Source of the DNA: Hypericibacter adhaerens
GTDB taxonomy: Bacteria > Pseudomonadota > Alphaproteobacteria > Dongiales > Dongiaceae
Assembly: GCF_008728835.1 (NCBI RefSeq)
Contig: NZ_CP042582.1
Location: 2,941,001-3,005,000 of the forward strand
Length of the DNA stretch: 64,000 bases
Direction of reading: 5' to 3'
Numbering within the stretch: the stretch's first letter is position 1; each line of letters opens with the position of its first letter. A program made the position numbers and the translations under genes. The notes under the pieces are model-generated. The model searched no databases, was not told where the DNA came from, and worked only from the letters and a program-made list of their open reading frames with translations. Below are positions 45,502-54,632 of the stretch, piece by piece.

Positions 45502-47847
45502 ATGACCGGTGAACTCAGCCGTCGCACCGTCCTCAAGGGCGCTGCCGCCGCCAGCCTGATCGGAGGTACCGTCGGCTTCGGGACCTCGGCCCATGCCGCG
45601 ACCACGTCGCCGGCTGCGGACGGGCTGGCACGCAAGTTGTCGGTGATCGGAACGCCCGTCTCCCGGATCGACGGTCGCGCCAAGGTGACCGGCGAGGCCA
45701 AATACGCCGCCGAGTTCCAGGCGCCGGACCTGGCTTATGGCAGCATGGTGACGTCGACCATCGCGCGCGGCCGTATCGCCGCGATCGACGCCGCGGAGGC
45801 CTTGCGGGTCCCGGGCGTGCTCGACGTGCTGACCCACGCCAACCGCCCGGCGATGGCGGATCGCGACGAGGCCTACCACGACGATGCCGCGCCGGACGGC
45901 TCGCCCTTCCGGCCGCTGTTCGACGATCGCGTGCTCTTCAATGGCCAGCCGGTCGCCGTGGTGCTTGCCGAAGATATCGAGACCGCCCGCTTCGCGGCGT
46001 CGCTCGTGAAGATCGAATATGCGGCCGAGACGCCCGCGACCGATCTCGAGGCCGAGCGTTCGCATGCGGTCGTCGTCGAGAAACCCTGGAAAGGGCGCGG
46101 CGACGCCGCTTCGGCTTTCGCCAGCGCGCCGGTCAAGCTCGAGGCAGAGTATTTCATTCCGATGGAGCACCACAATCCGATGGAGCTCTACGCCGCCACC
46201 GCAGTCTGGGAAAGTGACGGCAACCTCACCGTCTACGACAAGACCCAGGGCGTGCAGAACGTGCAGCGTTATCTCTGCGGGGTCTTCGCTCTCGAACCCG
46301 AGCAGGTTCGGGTCGTCGCGCCCTATGTCGGCGGCGCCTTCGGTTCAGGGCTGAGACCGCAGTTCGAGGTCGTGCTGGCCGCCCAGGGCGCCCTCAAGCT
46401 GAAGCGCTCGGTGCGCGTGGTCCTGACCCGGGCGCAGATGTATGGCCTGGGCTATCGGCCCGCCACGATCGAGCGGCTGAGCCTCGGCGCCAAGCACGAC
46501 GGAACGCTCGACGCGGTGACCCACGAGGCGATCGCCATGACCTCGCGCTTCGAGCAGTTCTCGCGCCATGACACCTCCTGGTCGGGGCTGCTCTACAAGA
46601 GCGCGACCGCCCGGTACGTGCATAGGCTCGCTGCCCTCGACCTCCCGACCTCGTGCGACATGCGCGCGCCGGGCGCGGCGACCGGCGTCTACGCGCTGGA
46701 ATGCGCCATGGACGAGCTCGCGGTCGCGCTGAAGATGGACCCGCTCGAGCTCCGGCTCCGCTGCTATTCGGAGCGAGACCAGAATGACGACATCCCTTAC
46801 ACCAGCAAGCGGCTGCGCGAGTGCTACCATCAGGCGGCGCAGCGCTTCGGCTGGGAGCGGCGCAGCGCCGCGCCCCGCTCGATGCGCGACGGCCATGAGC
46901 TGATCGGCTGGGGCATGGCGAGCGGCATCTGGGAGGCGCTGCAGATCAAGCATACCGCACGGATCACGCTCGCGGCCGACGGCGGTGCGGAGGTCGCCTG
47001 CGCCACCATGGATATCGGTACCGGCACCTATACGGTGATGGCCCAGGTCGCGGCCGAGATGCTCGGCCTTCCGGTCGAGCGCATCACGGTCAAGCTCGGC
47101 GATTCGAGCCTGCCCCAGGCGCAGATCGAGGGCGGCTCCTGGGGCGCGGCCTCGGTGTCACACGCGATCCTCCGGGCGGCGACGGAGCTGCGCGGCGCCC
47201 TGCTGACGCTGGCGCAGGCGACGCCGAACTCCCCGCTGGCCGGATTGCGGGCCGAGGAGACGATCCTGGCGGATGGACGGCTGGTTGCGCTGCAGGACCC
47301 GGCGCGGGCGGTAGCGACCGCCGATCTCCTGCACCAAGCCGGCCTCCCGACGATCAGCAAGGAGGCGGAAAGCGGCTTCGAGCCCGACGACCGCCATGCG
47401 CACAACACCCATGCCGCGATCTTCGCCGAGGTGCGGGTCGACGAGGAGCTCGCCATCGTGCGCGTCACCCGCGTCGTCAGTGCCGTGGCGGCCGGCCGCA
47501 TCATCAACCCGAAGACCGCGCACAGCCAGATCATGGGCGGCATCGTCTGGGGCATCGGCATGGCGCTGCACGAGGAGACCCTCATCGACCATCGCTTCGG
47601 CCGCGTGATGAATGCCAACATCGCCGAGTATCACATCCCGGCCCACGCGGACGTCAGGAACATCGATGCCTTCTTCGTCGACGAGCTCGATACGGTGATC
47701 AATCCTCTCGGCGTCAAGGGTGTCGGTGAGATCGGCCTGGTCGGCGTCGCCGCGGCGATCGCCAACGCGGTCTATCACGCCACCGGCAAGCGGATCCGCG
47801 ATCTGCCGATCACGCTGGACAAGGTCCTGCTCCGCGACAGGGCGTAG
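45502..47847 (+). CDS. Aldehyde oxidoreductase molybdopterin subunit (PaoC-like) with Tat signal
   Basis: 781 residues of the xanthine oxidase family large subunit. The catalytic base Glu lies in KGVGEIGLVG near the C terminus. Substrate and cofactor loops include GGAFGSGLRPQFEV, APGAATGVYALECAMDEL and GGSWGAASVSHA. The N terminus LSRRTVLKGAAAASLIGG is a Tat signal, as in IorB-type large subunits, whereas in E. coli PaoABC it is on the small subunit. ATG 45502 has GAGGGGAAG upstream; a GTG at 45475 overlaps the previous stop and is possible. Exports the complex to the periplasm, probably for aldehyde detoxification. No PaoD/XdhC maturation gene follows. Confidence 0.9.
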   Translation: MTGELSRRTVLKGAAAASLIGGTVGFGTSAHAATTSPAADGLARKLSVIGTPVSRIDGRAKVTGEAKYAAEFQAPDLAYGSMVTSTIARGRIAAIDAAEALRVPGVLDVLTHANRPAMADRDEAYHDDAAPDGSPFRPLFDDRVLFNGQPVAVVLAEDIETARFAASLVKIEYAAETPATDLEAERSHAVVVEKPWKGRGDAASAFASAPVKLEAEYFIPMEHHNPMELYAATAVWESDGNLTVYDKTQGVQNVQRYLCGVFALEPEQVRVVAPYVGGAFGSGLRPQFEVVLAAQGALKLKRSVRVVLTRAQMYGLGYRPATIERLSLGAKHDGTLDAVTHEAIAMTSRFEQFSRHDTSWSGLLYKSATARYVHRLAALDLPTSCDMRAPGAATGVYALECAMDELAVALKMDPLELRLRCYSERDQNDDIPYTSKRLRECYHQAAQRFGWERRSAAPRSMRDGHELIGWGMASGIWEALQIKHTARITLAADGGAEVACATMDIGTGTYTVMAQVAAEMLGLPVERITVKLGDSSLPQAQIEGGSWGAASVSHAILRAATELRGALLTLAQATPNSPLAGLRAEETILADGRLVALQDPARAVATADLLHQAGLPTISKEAESGFEPDDRHAHNTHAAIFAEVRVDEELAIVRVTRVVSAVAAGRIINPKTAHSQIMGGIVWGIGMALHEETLIDHRFGRVMNANIAEYHIPAHADVRNIDAFFVDELDTVINPLGVKGVGEIGLVGVAAAIANAVYHATGKRIRDLPITLDKVLLRDRA

Positions 47848-48001
47848 GGGCCCGGCGGCTCTCCGACCCCGCCGAGACGATCGGGACTTGCCGTTCGGCT
47901 TTCGCCCGGACGGCTTCCGGCCGCGGTCCGCCATTGGAGACCGGCCGGCAGACCTCTATGATCCTGTCGCCTTTGGGCAGTGTCGGGATGGAGGCTCTGG
48001 C

Positions 48002-48928
48002 ATGGAATCCCCCGCGATTTCCGAGACCGATCGGGAACGGCCGCCGGCGGCCCCAGCGGAAGGCTTGCCCTTCGACCCCCTGCTTCGCGCGGGCGCGCAA
48101 GGCCGGGCCACGGGATTCAATGCGATCCCCGAGATCATCGACCTCGATCGCTATCCCCTGCACCAGCCAGGGAGCCCCAGGATCGATGCCCTGCTCCGCG
48201 AGGGCCGCGCCACGCTCGAGCAAGATGCGCTGTTCTCCCTGCCCGGTTTCGTGCGGCCCGAAGCGGCCGCCTTCATGGCCGCCGAGATCGAGGCCCGCCT
48301 GCCGATGGCCTGCCGGGTCCAGGCGGAGAGGATCGCCTATTACAGCGACGGCAAGGACTGGCCTGCCGGCCATGCGCGCAGCGTGACCCACCTTTCCCGC
48401 TACCACCAGGTGCTGAACCACCAGATCTCCAACAACTCGCCGCTGCGCCGGCTCTATTGCTGGGAGCCCTTGCGCGAGTTCCTGCGCCGGCTCATGGGCT
48501 ACGAGACCTTCTACCGGAGCGAATGCCCGCATCTGGCGCTGACGGCGAAGGTCGCCGGGGACGGCGACACCGACGGCTGGCATTTCGACGGCAACGACGT
48601 GGTCTTCTCCGTCGTCCTGAAGGAGCCCGAGCAGGGCGGCCGGTTCGAGTATTTTCCCAATATCCGTACTGACAAGGACGAGAACTACGAGGCCGTCGCG
48701 GCGGCCTTCGCCGGCCGGCGGAGCGGCCTGCGCAGCGCCAGGCTCGCGGCTGGCGACCTGAACGTCTTCCAAGGCGACCACACGCTTCACCGCGTCAGTC
48801 CGGTCGAGGGCAACCGCAAGCGCGTGGTGGGACTGTTCTGCTACGACCGGGCGCCCGGCACGAACTTCGGCGAACCCTATGTCGAGGAGCTCCGCCGGCA
48901 GATGCCGGGGGCGTCGCGCCCGGGCTGA
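48002..48928 (+). CDS. 2-oxoglutarate/Fe(II)-dependent oxygenase-like protein
   Basis: 308 residues. Jelly-roll iron site HxD...H: His194 and Asp196 in GWHFDGND, His263 in TLHRVSP, then a basic group (NRKRVV) that would bind 2-oxoglutarate. The pattern GDLNVFQGDHTLHRVSPVEG is close to the HalD / ArpA-like branch of halogenases and hydroxylases. Asp196 is present, so hydroxylation rather than halogenation is expected. ATG 48002 has GGAGG seven bases upstream. Stands alone; substrate unknown. Confidence 0.8.
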   Translation: MESPAISETDRERPPAAPAEGLPFDPLLRAGAQGRATGFNAIPEIIDLDRYPLHQPGSPRIDALLREGRATLEQDALFSLPGFVRPEAAAFMAAEIEARLPMACRVQAERIAYYSDGKDWPAGHARSVTHLSRYHQVLNHQISNNSPLRRLYCWEPLREFLRRLMGYETFYRSECPHLALTAKVAGDGDTDGWHFDGNDVVFSVVLKEPEQGGRFEYFPNIRTDKDENYEAVAAAFAGRRSGLRSARLAAGDLNVFQGDHTLHRVSPVEGNRKRVVGLFCYDRAPGTNFGEPYVEELRRQMPGASRPG

Positions 48929-49163
48929 CGCCAAGCCTCGAGCGGAGGCGGCGGCGAAGCTTGCGGCGCGCATGCCTCATGACGAGAAATTTTTGTGACC
49001 GCTGGGTCTAATTCGGTGAGTTGCGGGGATAAGGCTCGCGGCGCGCGTTAACATTTTAGGTCAAGTCTCTGGTGTTTCAGCAAGTTCGAGGATTTCCCCC
49101 ACGTCACTTTTCCGGCGTGCCCCGATCGCTTAAGATGGCACTTCAAGTTCGGGGAGGGTCGTC

Positions 49164-49433
49164 ATGAAAACCAATATGTTAGAGACCAATCATCACGCGA
49201 CGACTCTAAGACCCACGCCAGCTCAGCTTCGCTGGCTCAGCAAAGGGCTGAAGCAGCCCGGCGGCAAGCTGCCCCTGTTCGACGAATGGGGACAGCGCAT
49301 CAATGACCGCACCATCCGGCATTGCATCGACATGGGCTGGGCCGAGCCCTGGTTCAGCAATCCGCTGAAGCCGGACTGGCTGGTCTGCAAGCTGACCGAC
49401 ACCGGTCGCGCCCTCCTCGCCCATAACCGCTGA
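49164..49433 (+). CDS. Small conserved-looking protein, possible winged helix
   Basis: 89 residues, not recognised. The second half (NDRTIRHCIDMGWAEPWF, then KLTDTGRALL) looks like a recognition helix plus wing of a small DNA-binding protein. GGGGAGGGTCGTC precedes the ATG, a good ribosome-binding site. The 235-bp leader upstream is noticeably more AT-rich than its surroundings. Confidence 0.6.
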   Translation: MKTNMLETNHHATTLRPTPAQLRWLSKGLKQPGGKLPLFDEWGQRINDRTIRHCIDMGWAEPWFSNPLKPDWLVCKLTDTGRALLAHNR

Positions 49434-49478
49434 ACCCCGTCCGGCCCGCGGGGCCCTCCCGCGGGCCGGCTCCCCTCC

Positions 49479-50426
49479 ATGCGACGGCAGCCCTTCGAGA
49501 TCAGCCTCGGGAACGACGATCCCGGCCTGTCGACGGCGTTGCGCGGCTGGCGGTTCAAGACCGGCGCCCGCGGCCCCCGCCTGCTGGTCACCGGCGCCGT
49601 CCATGGCGACGAGGTCACGGCCAGCGCCGCGATCTGGCACGCGGCCGAGCAGCTGGCGGACTGGATCACGACCGGATCGATCACGCTCATCCCTTGCGTC
49701 AATGTGCTGGCCGCGCGCGCGAGCCAGCGCCAGGTGCCGATCGAGAACATCGATCTCAACCGCCGCTTTCCCGGTCGGCCGGACGGCCTGCTGGCGGACC
49801 GGATCGCCCATGCCCTGACGCGTCTGCTCGAGACGCACGATGCGCTCATCGACGTCCATACGGCCGGCTGGAGCGTGCCTTTCGTCCTGCTCGATCATTT
49901 CGCCGATCCCCGGCTGGAGCGCCGCGTCCTGCGCTGGGCCGCCTGCTCCGCGCTGCCGGTGGTGGGCGAGATGCCGGCGGCGATCTCCAACCTTCAGGGC
50001 ATCGATCGGAGCTGGTCGGCCTGGGCGGTGCGGCAGGGCAAGCCCGCCGTCACCATGGAGCTTTCGGGATTCCACGGCATCGACCATATCGGTGCGCATC
50101 GCGGCGCCACGGCGATCATCAACATGCTGAGCGCCGCCCCGGCCCTGCGCGAGCGATTGCCGCGCGGCGGCCCGGCCGCGGCCCCCTGGGTGCGGCGCGC
50201 CGTCTGCAGCGACTGGGGTGGGCTGTTCGAGGCCGAGCGCCGTCCCGGCGACCAGGTGCGCAAGGGCGAACGGATCGGCTGGGTGCGCAGCCTGGCCGGA
50301 GAGATCCTGGGCGAAATCAAGTCGCCTGAAGCGGGCCTGCTGCTGGAAATCCAGCCACTTTCGGCCTTGCATGTCGGCATGCGCGCGGCGACGGTGGCGG
50401 TCGAGCGTAAGGGACGGAAGGGCTAG
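49479..50426 (+). CDS. Succinylglutamate desuccinylase / aspartoacylase family zinc hydrolase
   Basis: 315 residues, M14-like zinc carboxypeptidase fold. Zinc ligands His42 and Glu45 in GAVHGDE and the His in DVHTAG, substrate-binding DLNRRFPG, plus a C-terminal biotinyl-like beta barrel (PGDQVRKGERIGWVRSL). Hydrolyses an N-acyl amino acid or amide bond. Members of this exact architecture are often linked to ectoine or other compatible-solute catabolism, but no ect genes are present, so substrate is open. Confidence 0.88.
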   Translation: MRRQPFEISLGNDDPGLSTALRGWRFKTGARGPRLLVTGAVHGDEVTASAAIWHAAEQLADWITTGSITLIPCVNVLAARASQRQVPIENIDLNRRFPGRPDGLLADRIAHALTRLLETHDALIDVHTAGWSVPFVLLDHFADPRLERRVLRWAACSALPVVGEMPAAISNLQGIDRSWSAWAVRQGKPAVTMELSGFHGIDHIGAHRGATAIINMLSAAPALRERLPRGGPAAAPWVRRAVCSDWGGLFEAERRPGDQVRKGERIGWVRSLAGEILGEIKSPEAGLLLEIQPLSALHVGMRAATVAVERKGRKG

Positions 50427-50579
50427 GGCGCCCATCGTTCAAATCGGCGCAGGAAGCGTTCTGGATTTTCCGGCCGGTTCGCGCGATGAACCGGTTTCCA
50501 GGTTTCAGTCGGACAGGTGCCGTCCCGAGATGGCTTCGGAGTCCCCGCTCCGGAAGCGGCACCAACAGAGAGAGACAGC

Positions 50580-51338
50580 ATGTTCCTTGCCGACGCCCAT
50601 GCCGGATCGGCCTTCCTTGCCGCCTTCCTGGCCTCGCTGGTGGAGTTTGTCGAAGCGCTGACGATCGTGCTGGCGGTGGGCACCGTGCGCGGCTGGCGGT
50701 CGGCGCTCATCGGCACCGGGCTCGCCGCCCTCCTGCTGGTGGCGCTCATCCTGCTTCTAGGGCCGACCTTGGGGCTGATCCCGATCGCCTGGCTGCAGAC
50801 GGCCATCGGCATCCTGCTGCTCCTGTTCGGCATACGCTGGCTGCGCAAGGCGATCCTGCGGGCGGGCGGCGTGATCGCGCTCCATGACGAAGGCCTGGCC
50901 TATGAGCAGGAGACCGCCGCGATGAAGCAGGCGGGCGGCGTTCGCGCCGGCGGCGTCGACGCGGTTGCGCTGGCGACGGCCTTCAAGGCCGTGACGCTCG
51001 AGGGCATCGAGGTCGTCTTCATCGTGATCGCCGTGGGTGCCACCGGCCAGACGATGATGCCGGCGGGCCTGGGGGCGGGCGCCGCGCTCGCGGCCGTGCT
51101 GCTGCTGGGCCTGATCGTCCACAAGCCCCTCACCCGGGTCCCGGAGAATGCGCTGAAGCTGGTGGTGGGCGTGATGATCTCGGCCTTCGGCGTCTTCTGG
51201 ATCGGCGAAGGGCTGGGCGATCCCTGGCCGGGCCAGGACTGGGCGATCCCGCTGCTCGGGCTTTGCTTCCTGGCAGCCGCGCTGATCACCATCGGGCTCG
51301 TGCGGGCCGCCACCGCAACAAGCGGGGCGGCACGATGA
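50580..51338 (+). CDS. Multi-spanning membrane protein with paired ExxE motifs (COG4280-like)
   Basis: 252 residues, about six or seven membrane segments. Two acidic motifs in the membrane, SLVEFVEALTIVL near the N terminus and TLEGIEVVFIVIA near the middle, resemble the paired ExxE iron-binding motifs of FTR1 ferrous/ferric permeases and related cation exporters. A polar loop (LHDEGLAYEQETAAMKQAGG) separates the halves. ATGA overlap with the small membrane gene downstream. Metal transport is an inference from the motifs. Confidence 0.75.
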   Translation: MFLADAHAGSAFLAAFLASLVEFVEALTIVLAVGTVRGWRSALIGTGLAALLLVALILLLGPTLGLIPIAWLQTAIGILLLLFGIRWLRKAILRAGGVIALHDEGLAYEQETAAMKQAGGVRAGGVDAVALATAFKAVTLEGIEVVFIVIAVGATGQTMMPAGLGAGAALAAVLLLGLIVHKPLTRVPENALKLVVGVMISAFGVFWIGEGLGDPWPGQDWAIPLLGLCFLAAALITIGLVRAATATSGAAR

Positions 51339-51550
51339 ACCGGCTCGGCACGATCCTGCGGGAGCTGCTGGCGCTTTTCGTGGATGATGGCAGTCTGGCC
51401 CTTGCGATCCTGGCCTGGATCGCCGTCGTGGCGTTCGTTCTGCCCGCCCTCGATCTGGCCCCGGGCTGGCGCGCGGTGGTCTTGTTCCTGGGCTGTATCG
51501 TGATCCTCTTCGAGAATGCGATCCGTTCGGCAAGACGAGCCGGACGCTAG
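51335..51550 (+). CDS. Small two-helix membrane protein
   Basis: 71 residues. Two hydrophobic segments (LALAILAWIAVVAFVLPAL and AVVLFLGCIVILFENAI) and a basic tail (RSARRAGR). Starts within the stop codon of the ExxE membrane protein, so it is translationally coupled and probably an accessory subunit. No family recognised. Confidence 0.65.
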   Translation: MNRLGTILRELLALFVDDGSLALAILAWIAVVAFVLPALDLAPGWRAVVLFLGCIVILFENAIRSARRAGR

Positions 51551-51587
51551 GCTCAAATCCGTTGCCGATCCGCACGGGAGATCGCCC

Positions 51588-52685
51588 ATGCCACCCTTGC
51601 CATCGATCATGAAGGCCGTCCTGCTCAAGGGCAATGGCGGCTTCGATCAGCTCGAATATCGCGAGGATGTCCCGGTGCCGAAGCCGGGGGCCGGCGAGGT
51701 GCTGATCCGCGTCGGCGCCGCCGGCGTCAACAACACCGACATCAACACCCGGACCGGCTGGTATTCGAAATCGGTCACCGAGGGGACGACCGCCTCCGGC
51801 GGCTCGGGCGGCTTCGCCGCAGCGAAGGCCGCGGATGCCGCCTGGACCGGCGAAGCGCTGTCATTCCCGCGGATCCAGGGCATAGACGCCTGTGGGCGCA
51901 TCGTCGCCGTCGGCCCCGGCGTCGACGCGTCGCGCATCGGCGAACGGGTGCTGATCGAGCCGGCGTTCCGTTCCCCCTTCGGCTGGGCGCCCTATCGCGC
52001 CCTCTTCTTCGGCTCCGAATGCGACGGCGCCTTCGCCGAGTATGCCAGGGCGCCCTCGGCCCACGCGCACCGGATCGAGAGCCGGCTCTCCGATGCGGAG
52101 CTGGCCTCCTTCCCTTGCGCCTACGCCACGGCGGAGAACATGCTGACCCGCGCCGGTCTCGGCCAGGACGAGACCGTGCTCGTCACGGGCGCATCGGGCG
52201 GCGTCGGCTCGGCAGCGCTGCAACTGGCACGGCGGCGGGGCGCTCGCATCATCGCGGTCGCTAACCCGTCCAAGACCGCGGCCCTCGAGGCGCTGGGCGC
52301 CTCCCGGGTGCTGGCGCGCGATGCCGATCTCGTGGCGGCTGTCGGCCCGGAAAGCGTCGATGTCGTGATCGACGTCGCCGGCGGCCCGCAATTTCCGCAG
52401 CTCCTCGAGCTGCTCCGGCGCGGCGGCCGCTATGCCGCCGCCGGCGCCATCGCCGGCCCGGTGGTGGCGCTCGATCTGCGCACTCTCTATCTCAAGGATC
52501 TGCGCCTGCTCGGCTGCACGGTCCTGGAGCCCGGGGTGTTCGAGAACCTGGTTCGCTATATCGAGCGCGGCGAGATCAGGCCCGTCATCGCCGGCATCCA
52601 TCCCTTGCGCGAGATCGTCGCCGCCCAGAAGGAGTTCCTCGCCAAGCAGCATACCGGCAAGATCGTGCTGGTCCCCTCGCCCTGA
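51588..52685 (+). CDS. Zinc-independent alcohol dehydrogenase / quinone oxidoreductase (MDR superfamily)
   Basis: 365 residues. MDR fold with the Rossmann motif VTGASGGVGSAALQLA and NADP-type region ANPSK. The catalytic-zinc cysteines of classical alcohol dehydrogenases are not evident, so it is closer to the quinone oxidoreductase / enoyl reductase branch. ATG 51588 has CGGGAGA upstream; ATG 51609 is possible. It is followed 11 bp later by the cyclodeaminase-like gene. Confidence 0.85.
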   Translation: MPPLPSIMKAVLLKGNGGFDQLEYREDVPVPKPGAGEVLIRVGAAGVNNTDINTRTGWYSKSVTEGTTASGGSGGFAAAKAADAAWTGEALSFPRIQGIDACGRIVAVGPGVDASRIGERVLIEPAFRSPFGWAPYRALFFGSECDGAFAEYARAPSAHAHRIESRLSDAELASFPCAYATAENMLTRAGLGQDETVLVTGASGGVGSAALQLARRRGARIIAVANPSKTAALEALGASRVLARDADLVAAVGPESVDVVIDVAGGPQFPQLLELLRRGGRYAAAGAIAGPVVALDLRTLYLKDLRLLGCTVLEPGVFENLVRYIERGEIRPVIAGIHPLREIVAAQKEFLAKQHTGKIVLVPSP

Positions 52686-52696
52686 GACCCCGCCCC

Positions 52697-53707
52697 ATGT
52701 CCTCGCCCATTCACTTCGCCTATCTCAACGGCCTCGACATGGAGGCGCTGGCGCTGACCGACGAGGAAATCCTCGGCGCCATCGAGACCAGCCTCGCCAT
52801 GCAGGGCCGCGGCGAAACCGTGATCGAGCCGCGCATGCATCTGCGGCCCCGCGAGGCGCGCGGCCATTTCAACGTGCTGCGCGGCGTGCTGCCCACCGGC
52901 GATGGCCGCGCTTTCGCCGGCGTCAAGATCGTCGGCGATTTCATCGATAACTGGCAGCAGGGCCTGCCCTCCGAGATGGCGATGCTGCTGCTGTTCGATC
53001 CCGCAACCGGCATGCCGCAGGCGCTGATCGACGCCACCGCCATCACCGAGATGCGCACCGGCGCCGTCACCGCGATCGGGGCCAAGTATCTCGCGCGGAA
53101 GGATGCGCGCGTGCTGGGCCATATCGGGGCCCGCGGCACCGCCTACTGGAATGTGCGGCTGCTGAACCGCCTGTTCGATCTCAAGGAGATCCGCATCCAC
53201 TCCCGGCGCAAGGAAAGCCGCGACGCCTTCGCGGCGACGCTCGAGCGCGATCTTCGGCGCGAGATCGCCGTCGCCGAGGATTGGGAGAGCTGTCTCGACG
53301 GCGCCGATATCCTGGTCGAGGCGTCGCGCCTCGAGAAGCCGGAGCCGCTGTTCAAGACCGCCTGGGTGAAGCCGGGCGCCCTCGCGATCCCCTACGGCAC
53401 CATGAGCGCGGTGGAGCTCGACCTGACCGATGTGATGGACAAGGTGGTGATGGACGATTGGGGACAGGCCAAGGCGGGGCCTTTCGGCGCGCTTCGCCGC
53501 CATGTCGATGAAGGCAGGCTGACGGCGGAGACCCTTCATGCCGAGCTGGGGCAGATCGTCGCCGGCCTGAAGCCGGGCCGCGAGCGGCCGGAGGAGCGCA
53601 TCCTCTTCTGGCACCGGGGATTGTCGCTTTCCGACATCGCGCTGGGGGCGTTGGCGCTCGACAAGGCGCGCCGACTCGGGATCGGCAGCCGGCTGCGCTA
53701 TGCGTGA
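52697..53707 (+). CDS. Ornithine cyclodeaminase / mu-crystallin family protein
   Basis: 336 residues. N-terminal domain with GVKIVGDF and an ADLTRPTGA-like MRTGAVTAIGAKYLAR, Rossmann motif VLGHIGARGTAYWN, which departs from the usual GxGxQA. Family members deaminate ornithine to proline or reduce imino acids such as pyrroline-2-carboxylate. The changed glycine motif makes the reaction uncertain. Its stop overlaps the region upstream of chaC. Confidence 0.82.
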   Translation: MSSPIHFAYLNGLDMEALALTDEEILGAIETSLAMQGRGETVIEPRMHLRPREARGHFNVLRGVLPTGDGRAFAGVKIVGDFIDNWQQGLPSEMAMLLLFDPATGMPQALIDATAITEMRTGAVTAIGAKYLARKDARVLGHIGARGTAYWNVRLLNRLFDLKEIRIHSRRKESRDAFAATLERDLRREIAVAEDWESCLDGADILVEASRLEKPEPLFKTAWVKPGALAIPYGTMSAVELDLTDVMDKVVMDDWGQAKAGPFGALRRHVDEGRLTAETLHAELGQIVAGLKPGRERPEERILFWHRGLSLSDIALGALALDKARRLGIGSRLRYA

Positions 53708-53778
53708 TGCCGATGCGCGATTCCGAGGCTGCCGCATCCGGTGATAGGCTGGGCGCTCCGGACAAGGAGGCGCGCAGG

Positions 53779-54501
53779 ATGAGCGGACGCGCGGCCATGA
53801 CCCTGACGCCCGAGCTGGTGGCGCGGGTCCATCGCGAGCTGCCGGACCCGGGGCCGGCCGTGATGAAGAAGGAGCCGATGACCGACGACGACTATCGCGT
53901 CCTGACCGGGGCGCTGATGGCGGCGCGGCAAGCGCACGAGGATGTCTGGCTCTTCGCCTATGGCTCGCTGATCTGGAAGCCGGCCTGCGAGGTCGATGGG
54001 CAGCGCGTCGCCCATCTCCATGGCTGGCATCGCAAGTTCTGCCTGCGCATGGTGCGTTTCCGCGGCACGCCTGACTGTCCGGGGCTGATGATGGGGCTCG
54101 ATCGGGGCGGCTCCTGCCGTGGCGTGGTGCAGCGCCTGCCCCATGGCGCCGGCTCCGTCGAGCGGCTCCTCCGCCGCGAGATCAGCGTCAAGCCGCCGGC
54201 GAACGTGCCGCGCTGGGTCCCGGTCGAAAGCGAAGGCAAGCGTCTCTCCGCCCTCGCCTTCACGGTCGACCACAAATCCATCAACTACGCGGGCGACCAC
54301 ACGCTGGAGGAGACGGCCGCCATCCTCGCCCGGGCCTGCGGCCATTGGGGCTCCTGCGCCGAGTATCTGATGCAGACCGTGGCCCATCTCGAGGATCTCG
54401 GCATCCACGACCGGTATCTCTGGAAGCTGCAGGCGCGGGTCGCGGCCCTGATCGCGGGCGAGATCGAACCGGTGCTGCCGGTGGTGACGGACGCGGTGTG
54501 A
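53779..54501 (+). CDS. chaC: Gamma-glutamylcyclotransferase, ChaC type
   Basis: 240 residues. FAYGSLIWKP is the ChaC signature, followed by HGWHRKFCLR and GLDRGGSCRGVVQRL. Cleaves glutathione to 5-oxoproline and Cys-Gly. ATG 53779 has AAGGAGG upstream; an in-frame ATG at 53704 overlaps the previous stop but lacks homology. Convergent with the patatin gene across a large inverted repeat. Confidence 0.92.
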   Translation: MSGRAAMTLTPELVARVHRELPDPGPAVMKKEPMTDDDYRVLTGALMAARQAHEDVWLFAYGSLIWKPACEVDGQRVAHLHGWHRKFCLRMVRFRGTPDCPGLMMGLDRGGSCRGVVQRLPHGAGSVERLLRREISVKPPANVPRWVPVESEGKRLSALAFTVDHKSINYAGDHTLEETAAILARACGHWGSCAEYLMQTVAHLEDLGIHDRYLWKLQARVAALIAGEIEPVLPVVTDAV

Positions 54502-54512
54502 GGTTGCTGTCT

Positions 54513-54618
54513 TTGTTCCCTCCCCCGTTTTCACGGGGGAGGGTTAGGGAGGGGGCTGCTCGCTATCGATATCGCGCAGCCCCCTTCCTAACCTTCCCCC
54601 TGAAGGGGGAAGGGACAA
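54513..54618. repeat. Large intergenic inverted-repeat element, copy 2 / bidirectional terminator
   Basis: Two side hairpins (CCCTCCCCCG / CGGGGGAGGG and TTCCCCCT / AGGGGGAA) flank a long inner pair GTTAGGGAGGGGGCTGC and GCAGCCCCCTTCCTAAC. Whole arms are mutually inverted as well, ending TTTGTTCCC and GGGACAAAAA. Lies between convergent chaC and the patatin gene, so it can end both. Same plan as 4304-4401. Confidence 0.75.
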
Positions 54619-54632
54619 AAAGATAAGCCCGC

